Position numbers and translations under genes: made by a program. From Actinomycetota bacterium (lineage in GTDB: Bacteria; Actinomycetota; Actinomycetes; Propionibacteriales; Propionibacteriaceae), in contig JAIUOT010000062.1 of NCBI GenBank assembly GCA_020161015.1, positions 1-64,000 on the forward strand: a DNA stretch of 64,000 bases, given 5' to 3'. Of the stretch, positions 17,824 to 24,631 are shown piece by piece; the stretch's first letter is position 1, and every line of letters starts with the position of its first letter. The notes under the pieces are model-generated. The model made no database searches, was not told the DNA's origin, and saw nothing but the letters and a program-made list of their open reading frames with translations.

Positions 17824-18771
17824 CTAGAACACCAGGTAGGAGGCGCTCACCGAAAGGAACGCCAGGACGAAGGACCCCGCCAGCAGCTCCGGGACGCGGA
17901 AGAGCCGCAGCTTGGCGATGAAGACCTCTGCCGCGGCCAGGACCGCGCCGAGCACGACGAGCTTGGCGAACACCGCGCCGACGCCCACCAGCAGGCTGAG
18001 CGGGGCCGCGTCCGGCGCCACGCCCCAAGGGACGGCGAGGTTCGCGACCAGCCCCAGGAGGGCGGTCAGCCGAAGCCAGGATCCCAGCTCGAGCCAGCCG
18101 AGGTCGCGGCCGCCGCTCTCCAGGATCATGGCCTCGTGCACCATGGTCAGTTCCAGGTGGGTGGACGGGTTGTCCACGGGCAGCCGTCCGGTCTCGGCGA
18201 TGACGACCACCACCAGGGCGAAGATCGCCAGCAGGCTGACCGGGTTCAGCAGCGAGATCGGGTCCGCCACGCGCGCCTGGACGATCGCCGCGAGGTCGGA
18301 CGTGCCCGCCGGCACGCTCAGCGCGTACACGCTCAGCAGCACGGTGGGCTCGACCATCGCGGCGATCACCATGTGCCTGCTGGAGCCCATGCCGCCGAAC
18401 GCCGTGCCCGACTCCAGGCCGAGCAGCGCGAGCGACACCGTCCCCACCAGGAGCACGGAGACCACGACGAAGAGGTCGCCCGGCACGCTGGCAAGGGCCA
18501 CGGTGCTCACCAGCGGGATCAGCGCGCACAGCACCAGGCTCGACGCCATCAGCACGATCGGCGCGAGGGTCAGCACCGGCGTGGAGCCGGGAGCCCGGGT
18601 GGGTTCCTTCGCGAGCAGCTTGATCAGGTCGCGCCACGGCTGCCACACCCCGGCGCCGACGCGTCCCTCGAGCCGTGCGCGGACGGTGCGCATCACGCCG
18701 ATGAGCAGGGGCGTGACGAGGACGGCCACCACCAGGTGAACCAGGATCACGGCGAACGAACCGGGGGTCAC
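17824..18771 (-). CDS. HyfC/HycD-like membrane anchor subunit (NuoH-related)
   Basis: 315 residues, eight or so helices. It has the NuoH/HycD family loops: RLEGRVGAGVWQPWRDLIKL near 35, the acidic-rich ETGRLPVDNPSTHLELTM near 195 and HEAMILE near 213. In complex I these loops form the quinone-side junction with the peripheral arm. The start is a GTG overlapping the HyfB stop (GTGA). By order and size it is the counterpart of Rv0084. Confidence 0.92.
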   Translation of the reverse strand: MTPGSFAVILVHLVVAVLVTPLLIGVMRTVRARLEGRVGAGVWQPWRDLIKLLAKEPTRAPGSTPVLTLAPIVLMASSLVLCALIPLVSTVALASVPGDLFVVVSVLLVGTVSLALLGLESGTAFGGMGSSRHMVIAAMVEPTVLLSVYALSVPAGTSDLAAIVQARVADPISLLNPVSLLAIFALVVVVIAETGRLPVDNPSTHLELTMVHEAMILESGGRDLGWLELGSWLRLTALLGLVANLAVPWGVAPDAAPLSLLVGVGAVFAKLVVLGAVLAAAEVFIAKLRLFRVPELLAGSFVLAFLSVSASYLVF

Positions 18772-20798
18772 AGCGCCACCACCACCAGCACCAGCACCAG
18801 CGCGGCGAAGGAGATCCCGATGTAGCGGTGGATGCTGCCGTTCTGGACGCGCCGGGCGAGGTCGCCGGCCCGGGCCAGGGCCCGCGTCGCCGGCAGGTAG
18901 AGCCGGCTCTCGACCACGTCAGCGGTCTCCTGCGTGAACGACATGTGCTCCACGATCATCGGCGCGCTGTCGGGGTGCACCACGTCCACGGCCCTCCTCG
19001 CCTGCAGGGACGCCCGGAAGACCCGCACCACCGGCTCGGAGTAGCTGGTGGCGTTGTACTCCATCCGCGGGCTCGTCCGTTCGCCACCGCAGCCCCAGGC
19101 CAGCGCCACCTCGCGCCGGGGGTGCCGGCGGGCGAGCACCACGTTGACCGCGACCAGCGGCACGAGGACGGCCGCGGCGAGCGCGGTCAGCGCCACCGGG
19201 TCGAGCACGGCCGCCGCTGCCCCGACCGCCAGCCCTGCCCCGTTCACGCTCGCCACGCCCGTGGCCGCCACGGCGGCGGCCAGCGCCTGCGACAGCGGGC
19301 CGGGAACCAGTCCCAGACCGACCACGAGCACGGCTCCGGCCACCATCGCCGTGCGCATCGCGACGCCGGCCTCGCGGGCGTCGGCCGCGGCGCTCGTGCG
19401 CGGGCGGGCGAGGAAGCCGATGCCGTACGCCTTGACGAAGGTGAGCAGGCCGAGGCCGATCGTGAGGGCGACGATGCCCATCGTGACCGGGATGACGATC
19501 GCCAGCAGGCGGTCGGTCCTCGCGTCCACGTGGATGAGTCCCTGCAGCAGCACCCACTCCGCGACGAAGCCGGAGGTGACCGGCAGCGCGGCGGCGCCGA
19601 GCGCGCCCACACCGAACGCGCCGGACGTCCACGGCATCCTGGCGGCCAGCCCGCCGAGCAGGTCGAGGTCGCGCGTCCCGGTGGCGTGCAGGACCGATCC
19701 GGCCCCGAGGAACAGGACGGACTTGAACGCCGCGTGGCTGACCGCCAGCAGCAGCGCCGCGACCAGAGCCACGTCCGCCACGGCCGACTGCCCGGAGTCG
19801 CGCAGCAGCAGCCCGACCCCGACAGCGGTCGTGATCAGGCCGATGTTCTCCGTGGTCGAGTAGGCGAGCAGCCTCTTCAGGTCGGCCTGCACGGACGCCT
19901 GGAGGATGCCGTACAGCGCCGAGACCGCCCCCAGCGCGACCAGCACCAGGGCCCACCACCGCGGGCCGGCCGGGAGCAGTCGCAGGGTCAGCAGCAGCAT
20001 CCCGTACACGCCCATCTTCACCATGGCGGCGCTCATGGCGGCCGACATGTGGCTGGGTGCCTCCGGGTGCGCGCGCGGCAGCCACACGTGCACGGGGACG
20101 AGCCCGGCCTTGGTGGCGAACCCGGTGACCATCAGGACGAAGGCGAGGTCGGCGGCCGGCCCGGCGACGCCCGCCGTCCGCATCGCCGCGAAGGAGGTGC
20201 TCCCGCCGGCGGCGACCAGGACGCCGAAGCCGGCGAGCAGGAGCAGGAAGCTGAGGTGGGTCATCACGGCGTACCAGAGGGTCGCCCGGCGCACCGGCCC
20301 ACGGGCCGCGTGGTCGGCGAGCAGGAGCACGGTCGAGCCGAGCGCCATGAGTTCCCAGGCCAGCAGGAAGCTGATCGCGTCGGCCGCAGCCGGCACGAGC
20401 TGGAGTCCGACGGCGAAGACGGCGAACGCCGTCCAGCCGGTGCGCGACGCCGCCGCGCCGTGGGCGTAGCCGATGCCGAACAGCGCGGCCAGCGCGACGA
20501 CCACGCCGGCCAGGGCCATGAACAGCCCGCCCAGTGCGTCCGGGGCGAGGACGAGGGCGTCCAGCGGCGCGGTCAGCGGGAGGGCCACCGGCACGGGCAC
20601 GCCCCCGGCCTCCACGCCCAGCAACGCTGCGACGCCGGTGACGGCCCCCGCGAGCCCGGTGGCGACGAGCGCGCCACCGGCGGCGAGGTTCCGCGCGCGC
20701 GGCGGGGCGAGGACGGCGGCCACAACGGCCAGCCCGCCGACGGCGAGCTGGGCGAGCAGCCCGGCGTCCATGAGAGTCGGTGCGAGCAGGGCGCTCAC
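18768..20798 (-). CDS. HyfB-like proton-conducting membrane subunit (NuoL-related)
   Basis: 676 residues, more than 14 hydrophobic helices. Antiporter-family core: FLLAWELMALGS near 125, TKAGLVPVHVWLPRAHPEAP near 225 followed by MSAAMVKMGVYGM, and LLAYSTTENIG near 310. The C-terminal extension (about 560-676) contains a cytoplasmic stretch ending in a last helix, as in HyfB. GTG start overlapping the HyfI stop (GTGA). It is the main ion-translocating subunit of the predicted complex and the counterpart of Rv0083. Confidence 0.92.
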   Translation of the reverse strand: MSALLAPTLMDAGLLAQLAVGGLAVVAAVLAPPRARNLAAGGALVATGLAGAVTGVAALLGVEAGGVPVPVALPLTAPLDALVLAPDALGGLFMALAGVVVALAALFGIGYAHGAAASRTGWTAFAVFAVGLQLVPAAADAISFLLAWELMALGSTVLLLADHAARGPVRRATLWYAVMTHLSFLLLLAGFGVLVAAGGSTSFAAMRTAGVAGPAADLAFVLMVTGFATKAGLVPVHVWLPRAHPEAPSHMSAAMSAAMVKMGVYGMLLLTLRLLPAGPRWWALVLVALGAVSALYGILQASVQADLKRLLAYSTTENIGLITTAVGVGLLLRDSGQSAVADVALVAALLLAVSHAAFKSVLFLGAGSVLHATGTRDLDLLGGLAARMPWTSGAFGVGALGAAALPVTSGFVAEWVLLQGLIHVDARTDRLLAIVIPVTMGIVALTIGLGLLTFVKAYGIGFLARPRTSAAADAREAGVAMRTAMVAGAVLVVGLGLVPGPLSQALAAAVAATGVASVNGAGLAVGAAAAVLDPVALTALAAAVLVPLVAVNVVLARRHPRREVALAWGCGGERTSPRMEYNATSYSEPVVRVFRASLQARRAVDVVHPDSAPMIVEHMSFTQETADVVESRLYLPATRALARAGDLARRVQNGSIHRYIGISFAALVLVLVVVAL

Positions 20799-21301
20799 CG
20801 CCCGGTCACCGCCCGCAACGCTGCCACGATGGCCCGCGGGTCGGGAGGGCAGCCGGGCACGTGGACGTCCACCTGGACGACGTCGTCCACCGAGCCGGCG
20901 ACGGCGTAGGAGCCGGCGAACAGCCCGCAGCCGCGGGTGCAGTCCCCGATCGACACCAGGACGCGGGGGTTAGGGGTGGCGTCCACCGTGTTGCGCAGCG
21001 GTTCGGCCATGTTCTGGGTGACCACGCCGGTGACGGCCACCACGTCGGCGTGCCGGGGGGAGGCCACCAGGCGCGCCCCCACGCGCTCGGCGTCGTAGAC
21101 CGGGCCGAACGCCGCGCCGACCTCGATCTCGCAGCCGTTGCAGGAGCCCGCGTCGACGTGCCGCACCTGCGCGCTCCCCCGCAGCGCCGGCGGCACGTCG
21201 AAGCCCTCACGGACGACGAACGCGCCGTCCGCGGGCGGTTCGAGCGGCTCGGCGACGCGTCCGGTCCGGGTGATCAGGCGGAGGAGGCGGGCCGTGCTCA
21301 T
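20795..21301 (-). CDS. HyfI/HycG-like small iron-sulfur subunit (NuoB-related)
   Basis: 168 residues. Conserved cysteines C54 and C57 (the CNGCE motif), C121 and C151 (GCPPDP) are placed as the four ligands of the N2-type [4Fe-4S] cluster in NuoB/hydrogenase small subunits; C125 is extra. So the iron-sulfur centre seems retained even though the partner large subunit has lost its metal site. ATG 21301 overlaps the stop of the upstream ArsR gene (ATGA), showing that regulator and complex form one operon, as with Rv0081-Rv0082. Confidence 0.92.
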   Translation of the reverse strand: MSTARLLRLITRTGRVAEPLEPPADGAFVVREGFDVPPALRGSAQVRHVDAGSCNGCEIEVGAAFGPVYDAERVGARLVASPRHADVVAVTGVVTQNMAEPLRNTVDATPNPRVLVSIGDCTRGCGLFAGSYAVAGSVDDVVQVDVHVPGCPPDPRAIVAALRAVTGR

Positions 21302-21651
21302 CGGTCCCCACCGCCGACCGCGACGGCTTCCTCGTCCAGGTCGGCCTGCAGTTGGGCCTGGTCGGCGAGGAGCTCGCCCAGTGTCGTGCGCGCCGCGGCG
21401 AGCAGGCCCGCGGCCGAGGGGATCATCAGCGAGTAGCGCACCTCGCCACCGAGCCGCTGCTGCCGGACGATGCCGGCCCGCCGCAGCACGGCGAGCTGCT
21501 GGGAGAGGGTGCTCGGCTCGACGTCCATGTTGGCGAGGAGCTCGTGCACGGCGTGCTCGCGTTCGCACAGGAGCTCCAGCACGCGGATCCGCACCGGGTG
21601 TCCCAGCGTGCGGAACAGCTCCGCCTTCGCCTCGTGGCGCGGTACCGGCAT
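21298..21651 (-). CDS. ArsR/SmtB-type regulator heading the Hyf-like operon (Rv0081-like)
   Basis: 117 residues: a winged helix with the ArsR-family core LFRTLGHPVRIRVLELL and the recognition region VEPSTLSQQLAVLRRAGIV, then a C-terminal helix. It has one cysteine (in ELLCERE) and no metal-binding CxC pair, so it may sense redox state or a small molecule rather than a metal. It is the first gene of the operon (AGGAG upstream) and overlaps the HyfI gene. Rv0081 of M. tuberculosis, a hypoxia-responsive regulator, stands in the same place before Rv0082-Rv0087. A palindrome upstream suggests autoregulation. Confidence 0.9.
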   Translation of the reverse strand: MPVPRHEAKAELFRTLGHPVRIRVLELLCEREHAVHELLANMDVEPSTLSQQLAVLRRAGIVRQQRLGGEVRYSLMIPSAAGLLAAARTTLGELLADQAQLQADLDEEAVAVGGGDR

Positions 21652-21662
21652 GCAGACTCCTA

Positions 21663-21684
21663 TACTTGACGATTTTCAAAAGTA
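21663..21684 (-). promoter_or_regulatory. Palindromic operator upstream of the ArsR/Hyf-like operon
   Basis: TACTTGA (21663-21669) and TCAAAAGTA (21676-21684) form an imperfect inverted repeat around a 6-nt spacer, 12 nt upstream of the regulator's start codon and overlapping any promoter there. AT-rich TTGA...TCAA half-sites fit the ArsR family. Confidence 0.5.
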
Positions 21685-21759
21685 CAGGATTCCAGGCGCG
21701 CCGCGCCGCCCGCCCGACAGGTGGACGCCGGGCGCCCGCCCCAGCCCCCCGCGCCTCGG

Positions 21760-21851
21760 CCCTCCCCGGCCGCGCCCCCAGCCCTCCCCGGCCGCGCCCC
21801 CAGCCCTCCCCGGCCACCCCCCAGCCCTCCCCGGCCACCCCCTCCCCGGCC
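21760..21851. repeat. About 22-nt GC-rich tandem repeat, five copies
   Basis: The 12-mer CCCTCCCCGGCC recurs at 21760, 21782, 21804, 21825 and 21840 (spacing 22, 22, 21, 15 nt) with CCCCAG between copies. It fills the non-coding stretch between the regulator's promoter and the palindrome at 21857. Confidence 0.85.
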
Positions 21852-21856
21852 ACGCT

Positions 21857-21908
21857 CCCGAATGCAACGGTCGCTGCCGGAATTCCGGCAGCGACCGTTG
21901 CATTCGGG
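21857..21908. repeat. 52-bp perfect palindrome (hairpin/terminator or REP-like element)
   Basis: Arms of 26 nt (CCCGAATGCAACGGTCGC... and its exact complement) meet at the centre AATT with no spacer. It starts 26 nt past the stop of the NmrA-like gene and would fold into a very stable hairpin in RNA; no T-tract follows. It could be that gene's terminator or a dispersed palindromic element. Confidence 0.8.
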
Positions 21909-21933
21909 GGCAGGAACGGAGACGGGGGGCCGC

Positions 21934-22785
21934 CTATGCTCCGGCGCGGAGGGTGTCGATGATCGGCGCGGTCGGCCGGCCGAGGATCCGGGAGAGGTCG
22001 CCGGTGTCGATCGCCAGTTCGCCGGCGGCGATGGCGGCGTCCACCCCGACGGCGAAGCCGATCGTCCCCTCGTCGAGGCCGAAGGACGCGAGGATCGCGG
22101 CCTTCTCCTCGCCGCTCACCCGACGTACCGCGACGGGGCGTCCCAGGACGGCCGAGTAGTCCGCGGCCAGGTCGTCGACGCTCCACGCCACGTCGCCGCC
22201 GAGGGTGTACGTCCGCCCCACCTCGTCGCCGGCCAGGACGCGCGCGGCAGCTTCGGCGAGGTCGTTGCGCGAGGCGCTCGACACGCGACCGTCGCCGGCG
22301 GCAGTGAGGATCTCGCCGGCCTGCCCGGCCGACGCGAGGTCGCGCAGGTAGTTCTCGTGGTACCAGCCGTTGCGCAGCACGACGTGCGGGACGCCGGACT
22401 CCGCCAGCGCCTGCTCGGTGGCGCGGTGCTCGGGGACGACGGGGTTGACCGAGGACTCGGACATCGGTGCGCTGGTGTAGACGATCCGGTCCACGCCGGC
22501 CGCCTTCGCCGCCTCGATCACCGCCCGGTGCTGGGCCTCCCGGCTTCCGAAGGCGGTGCCGGACACCAGGAGCAGCGAGTCCACTCCCTCCAGGCCCGCG
22601 GCGAGGGTCTCGGGCCGGTCGTAGTCGAAGGCCCGGACGGCGACGCCGCGGCTGGCGAGGTCCGCGACCGCGTCCGGACGGCGGACCAGCGCGACGATGT
22701 CGCCCGGGGCGACGCCGAGCGCGAGCAGATGGGTGACGACCAGGCGGCCCAGGTGGCCGGAGGCGCCGCTGACGGCGAGGGTCAT
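21934..22785 (-). CDS. NmrA-like NAD(P)H:quinone oxidoreductase (QorB/Qor2 type)
   Basis: 283 residues, full length for the family. Atypical SDR with the Rossmann motif GASGHLG at residues 7-13, the VRRPD segment that selects NADPH, and YTSAPMSES near 105. The segment GVPHVVLRNGWYHENYL is typical of YtfG/QOR2 proteins. Such enzymes reduce quinones in the cytosol using NADPH. It is divergent from an HxlR-type gene, the arrangement of ytfG/ytfH and of qor2/qorR in Corynebacterium glutamicum, which supports the assignment. AGGAG precedes the ATG. Confidence 0.85.
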   Translation of the reverse strand: MTLAVSGASGHLGRLVVTHLLALGVAPGDIVALVRRPDAVADLASRGVAVRAFDYDRPETLAAGLEGVDSLLLVSGTAFGSREAQHRAVIEAAKAAGVDRIVYTSAPMSESSVNPVVPEHRATEQALAESGVPHVVLRNGWYHENYLRDLASAGQAGEILTAAGDGRVSSASRNDLAEAAARVLAGDEVGRTYTLGGDVAWSVDDLAADYSAVLGRPVAVRRVSGEEKAAILASFGLDEGTIGFAVGVDAAIAAGELAIDTGDLSRILGRPTAPIIDTLRAGA

Positions 22786-22800
22786 GACTTCTCCTTCAGG

Positions 22801-22827
22801 TTACTTACGATTGATTAGCACTATACT
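22801..22827. promoter_or_regulatory. Overlapping divergent promoters of the quinone reductase and HxlR genes
   Basis: An AT-rich island in the 75-nt intergenic region. TATACT (22822-22827) can serve as a -10 toward the HxlR gene, and TATAGT on the minus strand (22826-22821) as a -10 toward the reductase gene. The two hexamers overlap, so one bound HxlR dimer could silence both. Confidence 0.5.
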
Positions 22828-22860
22828 CCTGATAGGACGTTGCCCAAGAGAGGACGCAGG

Positions 22861-23208
22861 ATGGACCGCCCGTTCGACGCGTTCAGCGCACTGTGCCCGT
22901 CGCGTTCGGTGGTCGACGACGTGACCGACCGCTGGCCGGCGCTCGTGCTGATCGCCCTCCTGGAGGGCCCGCTCCGCTTCGCCGAGACCGCCCGCGCCGT
23001 CAGCGGCATCAGCGACCGGATGCTGTCCCGCACCCTCACGACCCTCGTCGGCGACGGCCTCGTCGTGCGCGACGACCGCGGGGAGCAGCACGTGGAGTAC
23101 GCCCTCACGCCCTCCGGGCACCGCATCGCCGTCGCCCTGCGAGGCGTGGTCGACGCGGTCTACGACGTGATGCCCGAGGTTCTGGCCGCGCGCGCCGCGT
23201 CCGCCTGA
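22861..23208 (+). CDS. HxlR/DUF24-family redox-type regulator (QorR-like)
   Basis: 115 residues from ATG 22861, which follows GAGAGGA; an in-frame TTG at 22840 is less likely. HxlR winged helix: VVDDVTDRWPALVLIALL, then RFAETARAVSGISDRMLSRTLTTLVGDGLV. A single N-terminal cysteine lies at residue 12 (ALCPSR). In QorR of C. glutamicum a lone cysteine at about this place is oxidised by diamide or peroxide and releases DNA. It probably represses both itself and the divergent quinone reductase gene. Confidence 0.85.
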   Translation: MDRPFDAFSALCPSRSVVDDVTDRWPALVLIALLEGPLRFAETARAVSGISDRMLSRTLTTLVGDGLVVRDDRGEQHVEYALTPSGHRIAVALRGVVDAVYDVMPEVLAARAASA

Positions 23209-23272
23209 CCGGAGGGTGTGACCGGAAGGTGTCGCCACCAGCGGGTGGCGCCGCGGCCTACGCTGGCCGGTG

Positions 23273-23788
23273 ATGAGCGACGCGCCGATCCCCGACCCCG
23301 GCACGACCGGGCAGAGCCGACTGCCGTCGCTCGGCCGCCGGGGAGGCGGCTGGGTGGGGTTGCAGGTCGTCGTCTTCGCCGTCGTCGCGCTCACCGGTTG
23401 GCTCGGGCCCGACTGGCCCCCCGCGGCCACCCCGTGGTTGTGGGCGGTCGCGGGTGTCACCCTCGTCACGGGGGTGGGGCTGCTCCTGGCCGGCGGTGCG
23501 GGTCTGGGACGCCAGGTGACGCCGTTCCCGCGCCCGGTGCCCGACGGCGCCCTGCGCCAGGACGGCATCTACGGCCACGCCCGCCACCCGATCTACGGGG
23601 GCGTGCTGTTGTCGATGCTGGCGTGGGCCCTGGCCACGTCGCCGCTCGCCCTTGCTCCCTGGGCGCTCGGCGCGGTGTTCTTCGACACCAAGCGCCGGCG
23701 CGAGGAGGCCTGGCTGCTCGCGACGTACCCCGAATACGCGGCGTACCGGCAGCGCGTGCGGCGGGCCTTCGTCCCCTTCGTGTGGTGA
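23273..23788 (+). CDS. Isoprenylcysteine carboxyl methyltransferase-like membrane methyltransferase
   Basis: 171 residues with about three or four helices. It has the ICMT/phospholipid-methyltransferase C-terminal signature: GIYGHARHPIYGG near residue 105 (SAM-binding RHPxY), then EEAWLLATYPEYAAYRQRVRR. Bacterial relatives methylate lipids or small amines, and the substrate is unknown. An in-frame GTG immediately precedes the ATG. No ribosome site is seen, but TACGCT lies 7 nt before the GTG, fitting a leaderless message. It converges on the next gene with only 13 nt between stops. Confidence 0.8.
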   Translation: MSDAPIPDPGTTGQSRLPSLGRRGGGWVGLQVVVFAVVALTGWLGPDWPPAATPWLWAVAGVTLVTGVGLLLAGGAGLGRQVTPFPRPVPDGALRQDGIYGHARHPIYGGVLLSMLAWALATSPLALAPWALGAVFFDTKRRREEAWLLATYPEYAAYRQRVRRAFVPFVW

Positions 23789-23801
23789 GCCGGCCGAGCG
23801 T

Positions 23802-24221
23802 TCAACGCGCGATCCGCCGGCTCCACCAGAAGGCCAGCGCGGCCTCAATGATCCCGATCACCACGATCACCGGCTGGAGGAAGAAGTAGATGCCGAGCAG
23901 GGTGACCTGCACTCCGATCCAGACCAGCAGCGACCCGCCAGCGAGGTAGCCGGCAAGAATCCCCAGGCGCGGCCGCCGGGGCAGGAAGACGACGGGGATG
24001 GCGGCCAGCAGGTGCGGCAGGCCGACCAGGGCGATCAGCACCCACCCCGGGCCCACCCACGTGTCGAACGGCGTGCGGGCCAGCCACTCGGTGGGCAGCT
24101 GCCAGCTGTCGGTGATCAGGCCCACGCCGCCGTAGACGGCCTGCCCGGTGATGAACAGCTCCGTCACCGCGAGCGCCCAGGCCTGCCAGGGCCGGCGGAC
24201 GCTCCCCTCTTCCACGCTCAT
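23802..24221 (-). CDS. Four-helix membrane protein of module B
   Basis: 139 residues with about four hydrophobic segments (near 14-36, 58-80, 85-105, 108-132). No recognised domain. Its ATG overlaps the stop of the small-protein gene by one base (TGATG), so the two are translationally coupled. The pair is divergent from a MalT-type regulator, mirroring module A at 10.2-14.1 kb, although the two membrane proteins are not obviously alike in sequence. Confidence 0.75.
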   Translation of the reverse strand: MSVEEGSVRRPWQAWALAVTELFITGQAVYGGVGLITDSWQLPTEWLARTPFDTWVGPGWVLIALVGLPHLLAAIPVVFLPRRPRLGILAGYLAGGSLLVWIGVQVTLLGIYFFLQPVIVVIGIIEAALAFWWSRRIAR

Positions 24222-24439
24222 CAGTTCCTCTCCTTCTCCACGGTCAGCGAGTCCAGGGACAGCCCCAGGTCACGCAGTCGGTTGCACACCGAGTGCACGG
24301 CACTCTGGTCCGGGAGGACGCCGACCAACTCGGTGGCACCGCCGGGCAGCTCCACGGCCGACAGCGGCTCCAGCCACTCGGCCAGCTCTGCCGACAGCCG
24401 GCCCGGCACCACCACTCGCATCGTCACCCTCTGGCTCAT
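24221..24439 (-). CDS. Small conserved partner protein of a MalT-type regulator, copy B
   Basis: 72 residues from ATG 24439, which follows AGGAGA. No known domain recognised. It resembles the 93-residue protein at 10198-10479: MRVVVPGRLSAELAEWLEPL against FTVRIEGHLDDHHAARLGGW, and VCNRLRDLGLSLDSLTVEK against LLTGLRDLGIALVAVARVD. The conserved pattern is strand, helix, variable loop, helix and strand. Two copies beside two regulators of the same class suggest it belongs functionally with the regulator. It may be a ligand-binding or inhibitory partner (inference). Confidence 0.7.
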   Translation of the reverse strand: MSQRVTMRVVVPGRLSAELAEWLEPLSAVELPGGATELVGVLPDQSAVHSVCNRLRDLGLSLDSLTVEKERN

Positions 24440-24492
24440 GTCTCTCCTGATCCACCGACGGCACCAGCCTCTCGCGGACGGGCTCACCGGGC

Positions 24493-24514
24493 CTCCATCG
24501 GGGGATGGAGTCAC
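24493..24514 (+). promoter_or_regulatory. Candidate LuxR operator shared with module A (copy B)
   Basis: CTCCATC (24493-24499) and GATGGAG (24504-24510) are perfect inverted repeats around GGGG, and GTCAC follows. It lies in the 192-nt divergent region, 54 nt from the small-protein start and 117 nt from the regulator start. Compare CATCTGGCGATG...CTCAC in module A. A -10-like TAGCAT lies near 24574 for the regulator gene. Confidence 0.45.
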
Positions 24515-24631
24515 TGGTTGATTCGCGGCCGGCAACCCCGCGACGCCGGCCCCGCCGGAGGCGTCGCCCCGGCTAGCATTCTGCGCAGTGCCGGGGCCCG
24601 GGCGGGCGGCGTCGGCCCTGGTGAGGTGGCC

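Noticed and set aside
15689-18646. A 985-codon single protein covering the HyfC-, HyfE- and HyfF-like region
   Set aside because: Only its last 487 codons form the HyfF-like protein; the rest is out of frame with the real HyfC- and HyfE-like genes.
14193-21301. A functional [NiFe] hydrogenase (formate hydrogenlyase)
   Set aside because: All metal-binding cysteines are missing from the large subunit, and no maturation or formate dehydrogenase genes are nearby.
21760-21851. A CRISPR array or a repeat-containing gene
   Set aside because: Units are contiguous without unique spacers, and the translations are low complexity.
21857-21908. Terminal inverted repeat of an insertion sequence
   Set aside because: No transposase and no second copy of the arm within the window.
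20795-22186. Long open frame extending the HyfI-like gene upstream to 22186
   Set aside because: It runs through the ArsR gene and the tandem repeat; the start at 21301 overlaps the ArsR stop and gives a normal-length subunit.
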